From: Fimbriimonadaceae bacterium
GTDB taxonomy: Bacteria > Armatimonadota > Fimbriimonadia > Fimbriimonadales > Fimbriimonadaceae
Assembly: GCA_020847855.1 (NCBI GenBank)
Contig: JADLBH010000017.1
Coordinates: 1-64,000, forward strand
Reading direction: 5' to 3'
DNA length: 64,000 bases
Position 1 is the first letter of the stretch. Each line of letters opens with the position of its first letter. The notes beneath the pieces are model-generated. The model did not search any database and was not told the origin of the DNA. It saw only the letters and a list, made by a program, of their open reading frames with translations. Of the stretch, positions 54,337 through 64,000 are shown one piece after another. Made by a program: the position numbers and the translations under genes.

Positions 54337-56118
54337 ATGAAGGTCGTCCTCACCGATCCGTTTTGGAGCGAGATCAGGGGCCAGATGGCCACTGTGGGCC
54401 TCGCCCATCAGTTTGAGCAGATCGTGTCCACGGGAAGGTTGGAGAACTTCCGCTTGACCGCATCGGGCGGTGGCGGTGGCCACAGCGGACGGTGCTACGA
54501 CGATAGCGACGTATACAAGTGGCTGGAGGCCGCGAGTTACGCGACCGGCCTCGGCCAGGAGCCCGAGGGGATGGCGCCAACGATCAACGCGATCTCCGAG
54601 GCGCAAGCTGGCGACGGCTACCTTCATACTTGGAGCCAGTTGGGCCACGGATCGGGTCGGTGGTCCAGCCTTTGCGCCGACCACGAGGCCTATTGCATGG
54701 GGCACTTGATCGAGGCCGGCGTCGCCCACTTCGGCGCGACCGGCTCGCGCGCCCTGCTCGAAACTGCGGAGCGGGCTGCAGGGTGCTTGGAAGCGCAGTT
54801 TGGTTAAAGCGGCCTCCATGCCGCGTGCGGTCACCAAGAGGCCGAGGTCGCACTCGCTCGCTTGGCGCAAGTCACCGGGAACGAAGGCTACCGTGCGCTC
54901 GGCGACAGGATGATTGCCGCCCGTGGCTTGCCCGCTAGTGCATTCAAGGCAGAGTGCCAGATCGAGGACGGCCCGTCGGCGAGGTACCGGCCCTTGGTGG
55001 TCAGGGACGGGCAGTACGAAGGATCCTATTTCCAGGATCACGCCCCGCTCGAAGAGTGCAGTGAGGTGGTGGGCCACGCTGTTCGGGCGATGTATTACTT
55101 CTGCGGAGCGATGGACTGCGCCGCCAACGGCCGTTACGATGACGCGCTAGGGCGCCTTTGGGCGAACCTCGTGGGTCGCCGCATGTACATCACCGGCGGT
55201 ATTGGGTCGGCGGGGGCGAACGAGGGCTTCACTGCGGACTACGACCTCCCGAACCGGCACGCCTATGCCGAAACGTGCGCGGCCATCGGGCTCGTGATGT
55301 GGGCATCCCGGATGGCCCGGCGGTTTCAAAGCGTGGAGGCGGTCGGCGTTTTGTTGCGGGCCCTCTACAATGCAGTGCTCTCGGGTGCTTCCCAGGACGC
55401 GCGCGGCTACTTCTATGCCAATCCCCTGGAGAGTCAAGGCGAGCATGCCCGACGGCCATGGTTCGAGTGCGCGTGCTGTCCGCCCAACATTGCGCGGATG
55501 GTGCTTTCGGTGGAGAGGTACTTGGCTTGGGAGGACGACGCGGGATTGGTCCTGGCCGCTCCCGTCGCAGGAAGATACGAGGTGGGCGGGCACGTCGTGA
55601 ACGTGGAGTCGGACTACCCTTGGGGGAACGATTTCACGCTTGCCACCGAGACCCAAGGAACGATCGCCGTACGGGTCGCCGATCCGTTCGGGGGTCAAGG
55701 CACGCTCTCTTGGGATGGTGGCGAGGCACGGAGCGAGGACGGTTGGCTCGTTGCGCACGCCCTGGGTGGAGGCGTTGTGCGAGGAAGGTTAGGCCATGTG
55801 CCGGAGTTTGTGAGGTCGCACCCGCTCGTGCCTGAGAACGCGGGCCGGTTGGCGGCTGTGGACGGTCCGATCGTTTACTGTGCGGAAGCGGTCGCGAGCG
55901 AGCCGAGTCCGAACGCCTTCCGCGTCCGTGCTTCGGCGAAGCCGAAGCGAAGCTCGGGCGGCCTGAGGGTGGAAGGAACCGATCTGTCTTATGCAGCCTC
56001 GCTCTATTCGGGCTCTGCGGAGCTGGTCGGGACTCCGCGATCGCTCGATCTCATTCCGTACTCCACTTGGTCGAACCGTGGCCCTTCGGTCATGCGGGTG
56101 TGGCTTGCCGAGGCATAA
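54337..56118 (+). pseudogene. GH127 beta-L-arabinofuranosidase-like gene interrupted by an in-frame TAA
   Basis: One continuous frame codes a protein of about 593 residues broken by a single TAA at 54805-54807 (codon 157). Before it: DPFWSEIRGQM, YDDSDVYKWLEA, SWSSLCADHEAYC-like metal region. After it: AACGHQEAEVALARL, MYITGGIGSAGANEGF, YAETCAAIGLVMWASRM, FECACCPPNIARM (the Cys-rich zinc/catalytic motif). Relatives read straight through at this point (FG...HQE). Everything else is intact, so it is a fresh nonsense mutation or a sequence error. TAGTCT ends 7 nt before the ATG. Confidence 0.85.
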
Positions 56119-56121
56119 GAA

Positions 56122-56153
56122 GAGCCCCAGTCCCGTGATTGGGACTGGGGCTC
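56122..56153. terminator. Bidirectional terminator between the GH127 and protease genes
   Basis: Perfect 13-bp inverted repeat GAGCCCCAGTCCC / GGGACTGGGGCTC with a 6-base loop, between two convergent stop codons (56118 and 56177). On the minus strand it is followed by TTCTTAT, a weak T-tract. Confidence 0.8.
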
Positions 56154-56176
56154 GAGTCGTCGGTCGCTTCGCCTCC

Positions 56177-57886
56177 TTAGCGGAGGGTTCGAACGACGAG
56201 CTGGTCTATCGAGGTCTCCCACTGGGAGATCGTCGTCGGGCCGGCCTGGTAGACGGCGACCCTGGCGTTGACCTTGCCTGCGTTGACATAGTTCGCCGCG
56301 GAGGCACCGGAGACGGTCGCCTCGAGCTTGGACATGGTCGTTGTGGCAGTTCCAGAGCCGATGACGTCATAGTTTCCGGTCGTGTGGTTCAACAGTTCGA
56401 TCCGCCGGCTCAGCCCGCCGGTGTTGACGCTGCACGTCAGCTGGACGTTGACCTCGTTCGGCGTCGCGAACGCGGCGTTGTGCTCTGAGCCGACCTGGAT
56501 CGGGGCTTCGCCCGCGTTCACCACCAGGCCTCTCTTGACCCGAAGGACGTTGCCCTCAACACGATAGGTGTCGGGCACGCCACCCGCCTGCAGGAAGCCG
56601 CGGACGATCGTGAAGCTGTTCATGACCTTGCCCATGGCGTTGGAGACGTTGACCCGTCCCCAGCCGTAGTTGGTCACGTTGCCCATGTCAATGCACGACT
56701 TATAGAGCACGTCCTCCATCTGCTGGGCAGAATACGTCGGGTTTTGAGAAAGGATCAACCCAGCGAGCCCGGCGGCGAACGGGCAAGCCATGCTCGTGCC
56801 GCTCAAGTTCGCATAGGTGTTCGTGGCGGATCCGGTCCAATAGGTGGAGCGGATGTTATCGCCGGGTGCGAAGAGGTCGGTGTCGGTGCCGTAGTTGCTG
56901 AAGCCTGCTCGGGCGTTCGCCGAGTTGGTCGCACCCACGATCACGACGTTCACGTGGTCGGCGCCGCTGATGAACGCACCGCTGTTTCCTGCCGCCCAGA
57001 GCGAGAGGGCGTTGTAGGTGTTCTTCAGTGTCGTTCCCGTGGTGCCCACGGATGCGGAGTTGTAGCCGGAGTAGCTCGTGCTGGTCACCCGTGCTCCGTT
57101 CTGCGCAGCCCAGAGGATGCCGCCGGTGAGCCAGGAGATGGAGGACCCGCCGCCCGACGAGTTCGTGACGCGCACGGGCATGATCTTGGTACCGGTCAAG
57201 CTGACGCCCGCGACGCCACGGGAGTTGTCTCCGATCGCGGCCGCGATGCCGGCGCAGTGGGTGCCGTGGCCGTTGATGTCCTGGACCTGGCCGCCGTTCG
57301 CCTGGGACTGGCCGCTGGCCGAGTTATAGCCAGAGACAAGGTTCGAGGCCGGGTTGTTGAAGTCCTCGTGCGTGAGGTGGACCCCGGTGTCGGTGATCGC
57401 GACGATGACAGCAGAGCTACCGCGCTGGACGTCCCATCCGGCTCGGCTCTCCGAGTTTGTGTGCGACCACTGCGAGCCGAGCTGCGGGTCGTTCGGGGTG
57501 TAAACCGGGAACACCATCCAGTCCGGTTCGATGTACTGGTAGCGTCCGGTGGCGAGGTACCGATGGGCAAACGACGTCTCGTTCTCACCTTCGGGGAGCT
57601 GGATGATGTACTCGTCGTTCGGGCCGCGGTACTCGATCATGAACTGGGACATCTCCAGCTCGACCTGCTGGCGCATGAGGCGTGCGGAGAGGTCGCTGAC
57701 CCCGGCTCGTGCGAGCTGGTCGGCCTGCTTGGGTCGGACGATCATCCTCCCGGTGAACTCCATGACGTTCGGGACTTCGACGAACCGAATCTGGGTGTTG
57801 GCGCCAACGCGGGGGATGCGAGCATTCTGAGCGAACGTGATCGAGCAGATGGACGCTAGGGCAAGTGCGGTTAAGGTTCTATGCAT
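56177..57886 (-). CDS. Secreted subtilisin-like serine protease (S8) with C-terminal module
   Basis: 569-aa exported protease. Signal peptide (MHRTLTALALASICSITFA), an inhibitor-like prodomain (about 25-135), then a subtilase domain with the triad Asp in AITDTGVHL, His in INGHGTHCAGI and Ser in NLSGTSMACPFAAG, and oxyanion Asn in WAAGNSG. The C-terminal 125 residues form a beta-rich module shared by eye with the secreted protein at 5159. The ATG at 57886 is chosen for the signal peptide; GGAG lies 9 nt upstream. An in-frame start at 57940 would add 18 residues. Confidence 0.93.
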   Translation of the reverse strand: MHRTLTALALASICSITFAQNARIPRVGANTQIRFVEVPNVMEFTGRMIVRPKQADQLARAGVSDLSARLMRQQVELEMSQFMIEYRGPNDEYIIQLPEGENETSFAHRYLATGRYQYIEPDWMVFPVYTPNDPQLGSQWSHTNSESRAGWDVQRGSSAVIVAITDTGVHLTHEDFNNPASNLVSGYNSASGQSQANGGQVQDINGHGTHCAGIAAAIGDNSRGVAGVSLTGTKIMPVRVTNSSGGGSSISWLTGGILWAAQNGARVTSTSYSGYNSASVGTTGTTLKNTYNALSLWAAGNSGAFISGADHVNVVIVGATNSANARAGFSNYGTDTDLFAPGDNIRSTYWTGSATNTYANLSGTSMACPFAAGLAGLILSQNPTYSAQQMEDVLYKSCIDMGNVTNYGWGRVNVSNAMGKVMNSFTIVRGFLQAGGVPDTYRVEGNVLRVKRGLVVNAGEAPIQVGSEHNAAFATPNEVNVQLTCSVNTGGLSRRIELLNHTTGNYDVIGSGTATTTMSKLEATVSGASAANYVNAGKVNARVAVYQAGPTTISQWETSIDQLVVRTLR

Positions 57887-58010
57887 CAGGATTGTCTCCA
57901 ATGGGCGCGACACGAATACCTGTCCGTACTCGCGCGGCAATACCCACTATGGCCTAAAACCACCGCTACCAGGTTGGTGCCATGCGTGGTCAGCCCCGAT
58001 AATCCAGCAT

Positions 58011-58619
58011 TTATGCTGGGAATCCGGTGGTTCGGTAGAGTTCTGTCTCGACCCCGTAGAACCTTTCGGTGGGACCTAGGTGCTCCATGCCGAGCCTCTT
58101 AGCGACCGATGCCGAGCGCCGATTGGCCCGATACAGGACGGCGAAGACCTCCTGGAGCCGTAGAGTGTGGAACCCGTGGCACAGCAGGGCGGCACCCGCT
58201 TCGGTCGCCAGGCCCTGTCCCCAGTAGGTCCGCGCCAAGTGCCAACCGACCTCGATCTCGTGGATCTCGGGTGGCGGCCCCCCGTCCCGGAACGCTCGCC
58301 ATGCGTCCAGATCTTCCGATCGGGGTAGGGGTTTGAGGAGCCCGCACCCGACCACGGTGCCGGTCTCCTTGAGCTCGATCGCGTAGGGTCCGTAGCCTCC
58401 CTCCAACTGGGAATAGGCACGGACGCTTGCTTGAAGTTTTTCGAGCTGCTCATCGAGCGACTCTTCGACGCTCCCGCTCAAGAACTCGGCGACCAGGGGA
58501 TCAGAATAGATGGCAAATGCATCCTCGGCATCACGCTCCGGCTCCCAGGGGCGAAGGGTCGTTCGGGCGGTCTCGATCCTGGTCTCCAGGTATCGGGGTC
58601 GGTCTTCAGGAACTTCCAT
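58011..58619 (-). CDS. GNAT family acetyltransferase (RimJ/RimL-like)
   Basis: About 202-aa N-acetyltransferase: TLRPWEPERDAEDAFAIYSD opening of the RimJ-type domain, VGCGLLKPLP, IEVGWHLARTYWGQGLATEAGAA (acetyl-CoA loop, shown split) and ANRRSASVAKRLGMEHLG. It acetylates a protein N-terminus or a small molecule; the substrate is unknown. The ATG at 58619 is taken as start; an ATG at 58655 would add 12 residues, and neither has a clear ribosome binding site. Confidence 0.85.
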   Translation of the reverse strand: MEVPEDRPRYLETRIETARTTLRPWEPERDAEDAFAIYSDPLVAEFLSGSVEESLDEQLEKLQASVRAYSQLEGGYGPYAIELKETGTVVGCGLLKPLPRSEDLDAWRAFRDGGPPPEIHEIEVGWHLARTYWGQGLATEAGAALLCHGFHTLRLQEVFAVLYRANRRSASVAKRLGMEHLGPTERFYGVETELYRTTGFPA

Positions 58620-58699
58620 GGCCGGAAGGGGTATACGTAAATTGGGCCCGTCCATCGTTGGATGCAGGCCGAAAGGATCTTGAATCGAGGCTAAGAACC

Positions 58700-59623
58700 A
58701 TGCGAACCGTTGTCCTTCTTACCGTCTTCTCCACCGTGGCGGCCAGTGCCTGGCTTGCCCCGCCGGCCTGGCAGTTGCCCAATTCGTTGAAAGGATACTG
58801 CGACACGCTGGCCGCAGCAAAAGCGGTTCAAGTACACGTGACAGTGCAAGAGGTGCCCGGCGCGACGGAGGAACTTTCCATCGTCCTCGCTCGCGAAGGG
58901 AAGTACTTTGTGGACTCGCCATCCCATTTGACCTTGAGCGACGGCAAGACCGTGACCTTTCTGGACAAGAAGGCGAACACGTACACCCAGCGGCCCGTCG
59001 GTGAGACGGTGCTCGCCGATTTGAACTCCGAGGTCTCGACTTGGGTGCTCATGCCGTTCTTTGAGAAGGAGAGTGCCAAGCTGTTTACGAGCGGAACGAA
59101 GAAGGGGAGTCGAAAGGTCGCTGGCACGGATTCGGACGAGGTCGCGGTCGTGACGCCAGAGGGCGATCAAGGCTCGATCTACATTGCGAAGGCGTCCGGC
59201 ATCGCAACCGGCTTCCAGCTCACGCGCGAGGGCAAATCATACGTGGTGCTGTTCAAGGAGGCGAAGCTGGATGGCGAGGACGTCGCGGACTCACAGTTTG
59301 CGTTTGTCGCCCCGGAAGGCGCCACGAAAGAAGCCGAGGCGACGGAGGAGATGGGCGCACCAGGGTGGGCGACCGTCTCCCCGATCTTTAAGAAGTCTTG
59401 CATGCCGTGCCACGGCGAGCAGAAGGCGGATGGGATTGACTTGCGAACTTATAGCTCCACCTTAGCGAGCAAGTCGGTCGTGCCGGGCAACGCAGCATCA
59501 AGCCGCCTCGTGAAGTCGCTCCGGGGCACGATCCAACCCAGGATGCCGCAGGGCCGTCCTCCCCTCCCCGAAGCCACGATCAAGGTCGTGGAGAAGTGGA
59601 TCTCGGCCGGCGCAAAGCAGTAG
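58700..59623 (+). CDS. LolA-like domain fused to a c-type cytochrome domain
   Basis: 307-aa exported protein: signal peptide (to about 18), a LolA/DUF2092-like beta domain (about 25-210, LSIVLAREGKYFVDSP, GKTVTFLDKKANTYTQ) and a C-terminal cytochrome c-like domain with haem motif CMPCH (SCMPCHGEQKADG) and a later Met in RMPQGRPPLP. The haem domain resembles planctomycete-type PSCyt1. The combination of a lipid/lipoprotein-binding fold with a haem is unusual. GAGG lies 9 nt before the ATG. Confidence 0.85.
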   Translation: MRTVVLLTVFSTVAASAWLAPPAWQLPNSLKGYCDTLAAAKAVQVHVTVQEVPGATEELSIVLAREGKYFVDSPSHLTLSDGKTVTFLDKKANTYTQRPVGETVLADLNSEVSTWVLMPFFEKESAKLFTSGTKKGSRKVAGTDSDEVAVVTPEGDQGSIYIAKASGIATGFQLTREGKSYVVLFKEAKLDGEDVADSQFAFVAPEGATKEAEATEEMGAPGWATVSPIFKKSCMPCHGEQKADGIDLRTYSSTLASKSVVPGNAASSRLVKSLRGTIQPRMPQGRPPLPEATIKVVEKWISAGAKQ

Positions 59624-59652
59624 AGGGCCGGGCCTGTGCGGGTGCGGCTAGA

Positions 59653-62600
59653 CTAGCTGCACCCGCTGGTGGCCCCGCACGAGTCGCACTTGAGGCAGAC
59701 GCCGTTGCGCACCAGGGTGAACGCGCCACACGCCGTACACGGGTCGCCTTCGTAGCCCTTCATCCTGGCCTCGCGGATTCGTGCCACGGTGGCTCGGCCA
59801 TCTTCTGTGAGCGCCGCTCCCACGAGGGCAGCCTCCATCCGGGGTGTTCCGCTTCCATGGGAGCCGTTCGTGCCTAGCCCCTTGTGAAACCCGCGAGAGT
59901 CGGCCTTTCTCGTGTCCTGGCTTGCGCCTTCGGCGATATCGCCCGCTTCGACCTCGTCATCGAAGTCGAAGCCCTCCTGCGTGGGCGAGCCCAGGGTGTC
60001 GTGTCGCACATCGTCGGGCGAGACTTGGACCAGGTCGTGCCTGCCGAGGTAGCTCATCCCCAGCTCGCGGAAGATGTAGTCAATGACCGAGGTGGACATC
60101 TTGATGTTGTCGTGGCCCTGGACCGGCCCGTTCGGTTCGAACCTCGTGAAAACGAAGGCCTCGACGAACTCCTCGAGCGGGACCCCGTACTGCAGCCCGA
60201 GGGACACTGCGATGGCGAAGCAGTTCATGAGGGAGCGGAAGGCGGCCCCTTCGCGGTGCATGTCCACGAAGATCTCTCCCAGGGCGCCGTCATCGTACTC
60301 GCCGGTGCGGAGGTACACCTTGTGCCCCGCCACCCTTGCCTTCTGGGTGTAGCCGCGGCGGCGGGCCGGCATGAGCCTCCTTTTCGCGATATACCGGTAC
60401 ACGAGCTTCTGCGCGGCTTCGGCGGCGAGCGGTTGATCCTCCTCGGTTCCTATCGTCGCCTCGAGGATCGCGGCGGCCGCGTCGTCCGAGCTCGCATTGA
60501 GGGGCTGGCTCAGCTTGCTGCCATCGCGATAAAGGGCGTTCGCCTTGAGTCCGAGTTTCCAACTGAGGAGATAGGCGTCGCCGACGTCCTCCAGCGTTGC
60601 CTCACTGGGAAGGTTGATCGTCTTGCTGATCGCGCCGCTGAGGAAGGGTTGGGCGGCCGCCATCATTCGGATGTGGCCCTCGGCTCGAATGAACCTCTTG
60701 CCGATGCGACCGCACCGGTTTGCGCAGTCGAAGACCGGGAGGTGCTCGTCGCGCAGGAACGGGGCGCCCTCCACGGTCATCCGACCGCAGACGTGGTCGT
60801 TCGCCTCCGCGATTTGCTCCTTCGTGAAGCCGAGTTCTGTGAGCATGTCGAACTCCCAGTCGTCAAGTTGCTCCTTGGTGAATCCGAGCTTCTGGATGCA
60901 GAGTTCCTCGCCGAGGTTGAACTGGTTGAAGACGAAGCGAAGCTCGAAGGCGCCTTCGAGTGCGGCCTCGACTTTCTCGAGGTCGGCATCCCGGAACCCT
61001 TTCGCCCGCAGCGATTCGGGGTTGATGTGGGGTGCGCCGCCCATGGTTCGAGCACCGACGGCATATTCCACGATCGCTTCGATTTGATCCTGCCCGTAGC
61101 CGAGCCTCTTGAGCGCCGCGGGCACCGACCGGTTCACGATCTTGAAGTACCCGCCACCGGCCAGCTTCTTGAACTTGACGAGGGCGAAGTCTGGCTCGAC
61201 CCCGGTCGTGTCGCAGTCCATGATGAGGCCGATCGTGCCCGTGGGGGCGAGGACGGTCGTCTGAGCGTTCCGGTACCCGTGCTCTTGCCCTAGTGCGAGC
61301 GCCTTGTCCCATGCTGCCTTCGCGGCATCGCCGAGGTATTTCGGGCAAAGGTCTTTCGAGATTCCGACGGGCGGAACGGAGAGGCCCTCGTACTCGGTGT
61401 CGGCGGCGTCATAGGCGGCCCGCCGGTGGTTGCGAACGACCCGGAGCATGTCCTCCTTGTTCTGGGCGAAGCCAGCAAACGGACCGAGCTCCCCGGCGAT
61501 CTCTGCGCTTGTAGCATAGGACTCGCCGCCCATGATCGCGGTCACCGCGCCTGCGATGGCAAAGCCTTCCTCGCTGTCATAGGGAACCCCCATCTTCATC
61601 AAAAGTGTGCCGAGGTTGGCATAGCCGAGTCCCAGGGTTCGGAACTCGTAGCTCTTCTCTGCGATGGAGCGCGATGGGAACTGTGCCATGAGCACGCTGA
61701 TCTCGAGGACGATGGTCCAGAGCCGGACCGCGTGGGTGTACGCCTGGACGTCGAACTCACCGGACCCCTCGTGATAGAACTGGCAAAGGTTGAGGCTGGC
61801 GAGATTGCAGGCCGTGTCATCGAGGAACATGTACTCGCTGCACGGGTTGCTGGCGTTGATCCTGCCGCTCTTTGGGCAGGTGTGCCAGTCGTTGATCGTC
61901 GTGTCATATTGGACCCCAGGGTCGGCGCAGTTCCAGGCCGCGTTGCAGATCTGATCCCAGAGTTCGGCGGCAGCGACCGTCTTGATCGTCTCCCCCGTCG
62001 TGCGGCTCGTCAGGTTCCAGGCCTTGTCGTCCACGACCGCGTTGAGGAAATCTTGGCTCACTCGGACGGAATTGTTAGAGTTCTGGCCAGAAACCGTAAC
62101 ATATGCTTCGCTCTCATAGCCGGTATCGAAGACAGGGAACTCGATGTGGGTAACGCCTTGGCCTGCAAGCTGGATCACCCGTTGGATGTAGTTCAGGCTG
62201 ATCCCGTCCGCCTTGGCTTCGGCGATCGCGGCGGCAAGGTGCTTGTTCTTGCGCGGGTCGTTGGCTCCTTCGCCCTCGTGCGCCGCGCGAATGATCGCGT
62301 TGAGGTGTCGGTTGTTGAGTTGCGAGCCGGTGACCAGGGCGGCGACCTTTTGCTCCTCCTTGACCTTCCAGTTGACAAACCCCTCGATGTCGGGGTGATC
62401 CACATCGAGGCAGACCATCTTTGCCGCTCGCCGCGTGGTGCCACCGCTCTTGATCGCCCCCGCGCTCCGGTCGCCCACTCGCAGGAAGCTCATGAGGCCG
62501 CTGGACCTGCCGCCTCCGCTCAGGCGCTCGTTCTCACCGCGGAGCCTGCTGAAGTTCGTGCCGACCCCGCTCCCATATTTGAAGATCCTCGCTTCCCGCG

Positions 62601-63159
62601 TCCAAAGGTCCATGATCCCGCCATCGTTGACGAGGTCGTCGTCCACGCTCAGGATGAAGCAGGCGTGAGGCTGCGGCCGCTCGTAGGCGTTCTCGCTTCG
62701 CAAGGTCTCCCCAGACTTGGGTTCGACGAAAAAGTGGCCTTGCGGGGTGCCAGTGATGCCGTAGGCGAAATAGAGTCCGGTATTGAACCATTGTGGGCTG
62801 TTGGGAGCCGCGATCTGTCGCGCGAGCATGTGGCAGAGCTCGTCATAGAAGGCCTGCCCGTCGGCCTCGCTGTCGAAATATCCGTGCTTCTGGCCCCAGT
62901 GCCGCCAGCAACCGGCCAGCCGGTGGAAGACCTGCCGGGAGTCGGTTTCGTGATCGGTCTCCGGCACGCCTGCCTTCCGGAAGTACTTTTGGGCAAGGAT
63001 GTCGGTCGCGACCTGCGACCACGCCTTGGGAACCATGACGTCGTTCATCTCGAAGACGAGGGAACCGTCCGGGTTCCGGATCTCACTCCTTCTCGCTTCG
63101 AACTCGATACCGCTGTAGGGGCCGCTCTCGGCCGTCGTGAAATGTCTCTTGATCTTCAT
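59653..63159 (-). CDS. nrdJ: Adenosylcobalamin-dependent ribonucleoside-diphosphate reductase (class II)
   Basis: 1168-aa class II ribonucleotide reductase, reducing ribonucleotides with B12 and so oxygen-independent. [40 protein letters not shown] (catalytic Cys and Glu region), a nucleotide loop, and a C-terminal Cys pair tail ([15 protein letters not shown]) for thioredoxin delivery. Start ATG with AAGGAAG upstream. It lies 42 bases after nrdR on the same strand, so the nrdR promoter may also drive it; a weaker TATAGTATAGT sits in the gap. Confidence 0.95.
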   Translation of the reverse strand: MKIKRHFTTAESGPYSGIEFEARRSEIRNPDGSLVFEMNDVMVPKAWSQVATDILAQKYFRKAGVPETDHETDSRQVFHRLAGCWRHWGQKHGYFDSEADGQAFYDELCHMLARQIAAPNSPQWFNTGLYFAYGITGTPQGHFFVEPKSGETLRSENAYERPQPHACFILSVDDDLVNDGGIMDLWTREARIFKYGSGVGTNFSRLRGENERLSGGGRSSGLMSFLRVGDRSAGAIKSGGTTRRAAKMVCLDVDHPDIEGFVNWKVKEEQKVAALVTGSQLNNRHLNAIIRAAHEGEGANDPRKNKHLAAAIAEAKADGISLNYIQRVIQLAGQGVTHIEFPVFDTGYESEAYVTVSGQNSNNSVRVSQDFLNAVVDDKAWNLTSRTTGETIKTVAAAELWDQICNAAWNCADPGVQYDTTINDWHTCPKSGRINASNPCSEYMFLDDTACNLASLNLCQFYHEGSGEFDVQAYTHAVRLWTIVLEISVLMAQFPSRSIAEKSYEFRTLGLGYANLGTLLMKMGVPYDSEEGFAIAGAVTAIMGGESYATSAEIAGELGPFAGFAQNKEDMLRVVRNHRRAAYDAADTEYEGLSVPPVGISKDLCPKYLGDAAKAAWDKALALGQEHGYRNAQTTVLAPTGTIGLIMDCDTTGVEPDFALVKFKKLAGGGYFKIVNRSVPAALKRLGYGQDQIEAIVEYAVGARTMGGAPHINPESLRAKGFRDADLEKVEAALEGAFELRFVFNQFNLGEELCIQKLGFTKEQLDDWEFDMLTELGFTKEQIAEANDHVCGRMTVEGAPFLRDEHLPVFDCANRCGRIGKRFIRAEGHIRMMAAAQPFLSGAISKTINLPSEATLEDVGDAYLLSWKLGLKANALYRDGSKLSQPLNASSDDAAAAILEATIGTEEDQPLAAEAAQKLVYRYIAKRRLMPARRRGYTQKARVAGHKVYLRTGEYDDGALGEIFVDMHREGAAFRSLMNCFAIAVSLGLQYGVPLEEFVEAFVFTRFEPNGPVQGHDNIKMSTSVIDYIFRELGMSYLGRHDLVQVSPDDVRHDTLGSPTQEGFDFDDEVEAGDIAEGASQDTRKADSRGFHKGLGTNGSHGSGTPRMEAALVGAALTEDGRATVARIREARMKGYEGDPCTACGAFTLVRNGVCLKCDSCGATSGCS

Positions 63160-63201
63160 GGGTGTACGGTGCTTCCTTGACCTATACTTGTGTCTACTAT
63201 A

Positions 63202-63711
63202 CTATAAGCGCGTGGAATGAGGGTCCCCCGAAAAGAGCCCTTCCGGCACGGAGTCGCGCTTCTTGGGTCTCATCCGTCGGATGAAGTCCTCGAACTCGTC
63301 CACGCTCTCAAACTCGCGATAGACGCTCGCAAATCGAACGAACGCGACAGGATCGAGTTCGAAGAGGGTCCGCATCGCCTTTTCGCCCACCATCCGGCTC
63401 TCGACCTCCGCTAGGCAGAGGTCATAGAGGGCCTTCTCGATCGCGTCCGCCGCCTCTTCCAGACAGCGGACGCGCACCGGGCGCTTCCGGCAGGCAAGGA
63501 TCATCCCTTGCAGCAGCTTGTCACGGTCGAACCCCTCGCGCGCGCCGTTGCGCTTGAGCACTAGGAGTCGCGGCTTTTCTGGTGCTTCGAACGTCGTGTA
63601 CCTTCGGCGGCACGCTTCGCACTCGCGTCGCCTTCGGACAGCCTCGCCGTCCCTCGCCGGGCGGGTCTCCAAGACCCTTTGCCCCTCGTGCCCGCATACT
63701 GGGCACTTCAT
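63202..63711 (-). CDS. nrdR: Transcriptional repressor NrdR
   Basis: 169-aa repressor of ribonucleotide reductase genes. An N-terminal zinc ribbon (MKCPVCGHEGQRV ... CEACRRRYTTFE) precedes an ATP-cone that senses dNTP/ATP. The ATG at 63711 is chosen because it opens the zinc ribbon and has GGAGAG 6 nt upstream. It is followed by nrdJ, its likely target, and its own promoter contains a candidate NrdR box. Confidence 0.96.
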   Translation of the reverse strand: MKCPVCGHEGQRVLETRPARDGEAVRRRRECEACRRRYTTFEAPEKPRLLVLKRNGAREGFDRDKLLQGMILACRKRPVRVRCLEEAADAIEKALYDLCLAEVESRMVGEKAMRTLFELDPVAFVRFASVYREFESVDEFEDFIRRMRPKKRDSVPEGLFSGDPHSTRL

Positions 63712-63743
63712 CGGTCGCTCTCCAACATCTAGTGTCAGAAGGC

Positions 63744-63772
63744 ACTGTACCACCCTATATATGTGGTGTCAA
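63744..63772 (-). promoter_or_regulatory. nrdR promoter with a candidate NrdR box in the spacer
   Basis: On the minus strand: -35 TTGACA (63772 to 63767, consensus), a 17-bp spacer, and -10 TACAGT (63749 to 63744). The spacer CCACATATATAGGGTGG is an imperfect palindrome resembling the ACAC-(AT-rich)-GTGT NrdR box. Initiation would fall near 63737, giving a 26-nt leader with Shine-Dalgarno GGAGAG. A bound repressor there would block RNA polymerase. Confidence 0.75.
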
Positions 63773-64000
63773 GGGCCTGTGAGAAGATTTTTCTTCGGCC
63801 CCTGCCACTGGGACTGGACCCTCGCGTTCTGGGGGAACAGCGCCGGCAGCCTGCCGTTCACTCTCGGTCTTGAACTCGGCGGTGAGGTGTTTGCGGGCCC
63901 TCGGGACGTTGACGGACGCTTCGCAAGGGCAGCTAGGAGGGCACCCCGCCGTCTCTTGGCGACCGCTGGGAGGAGGTTTCGTGGAACCGAAGCCTTGTGC
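63755..64000 (-). other. Open frame with no start in the window; possible 3' end of a gene
   Basis: The minus-strand frame read from 64000 stays open for 81 codons to a TAG at 63757-63755. The product would be Pro-, Glu- and Ala-rich with no recognised motif. In GC-rich DNA this may be chance, and the stop lies inside the nrdR promoter. No other gene, tRNA or RNA is seen in 63773-64000. Confidence 0.2.

Noticed and set aside
63773-64000. RNase P RNA or tmRNA at the right edge
   Set aside because: Neither the conserved RNase P core strings nor a tmRNA tRNA-like end can be found on either strand.

Overview
The window is about 63% GC and densely coded on both strands, with short intergenic gaps and many 4-nt stop/start overlaps. 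No rRNA or tRNA gene was found. A PEP-CTERM protein, a class II ribonucleotide reductase with NrdR, a glutaminase-A-like enzyme, a GHL10-like hydrolase, other glycosidases and a recurring C-terminal module in secreted proteins would fit Armatimonadota (Fimbriimonadia-like). That placement is inferred from gene content only. || 1-5150: the end of a type II-C CRISPR-Cas locus. It holds the last spacer and last repeat of an array that continues to the left, an array terminator, then cas2, cas1 and cas9 on the minus strand. On the plus strand upstream of cas9 lies a tracrRNA candidate whose anti-repeat matches 19 consecutive bases of the repeat. Repeat, tracrRNA, nuclease and adaptation genes are therefore all visible, so the locus looks complete and functional. 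|| 5150-19000: mostly secreted or accessory genes: a ThuA-like secreted protein, a PEP-CTERM protein, a GHL10-like hydrolase, a class III cyclase/STAND ATPase/helical-repeat fusion, a methyltransferase, a DUF4394-like lipoprotein, a glutaminase-A-like protein, a WD40 protein, and a GH130 phosphorylase gene broken by one in-frame TGA. || 19000-52500: mainly housekeeping genes. These include scpA-scpB, a D,D-carboxypeptidase, rluB, a YyaL-like protein, serA, alr, a TetR regulator, an OppD-type ATPase, a NarL-type response regulator, nhaA, kbl, a dipeptidase, ppa and miaB. They continue with a VKOR-DsbA fusion followed by mnmA, then ligA-ogg, a G5/3D protein with rsmA and queG, a dprA-like gene with mtnP, an MBL/beta-CASP nuclease and ogt. 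|| 52500-64000: a GH15 glucoamylase-like gene, a GH127 gene broken by one in-frame TAA, a subtilisin-like protease, a GNAT acetyltransferase, a LolA-like/cytochrome c fusion, and an nrdR-nrdJ unit with a clear promoter carrying an AT-rich palindrome. || Two patterns cross the whole window. First, about 20 genes without a Shine-Dalgarno sequence have a -10-like TANNNT or CANNNT hexamer ending 6 to 9 nt before the start codon, which suggests widespread leaderless transcription. Second, four of about ten convergent gene pairs interlock their stop codons at CTAG or CTAA.
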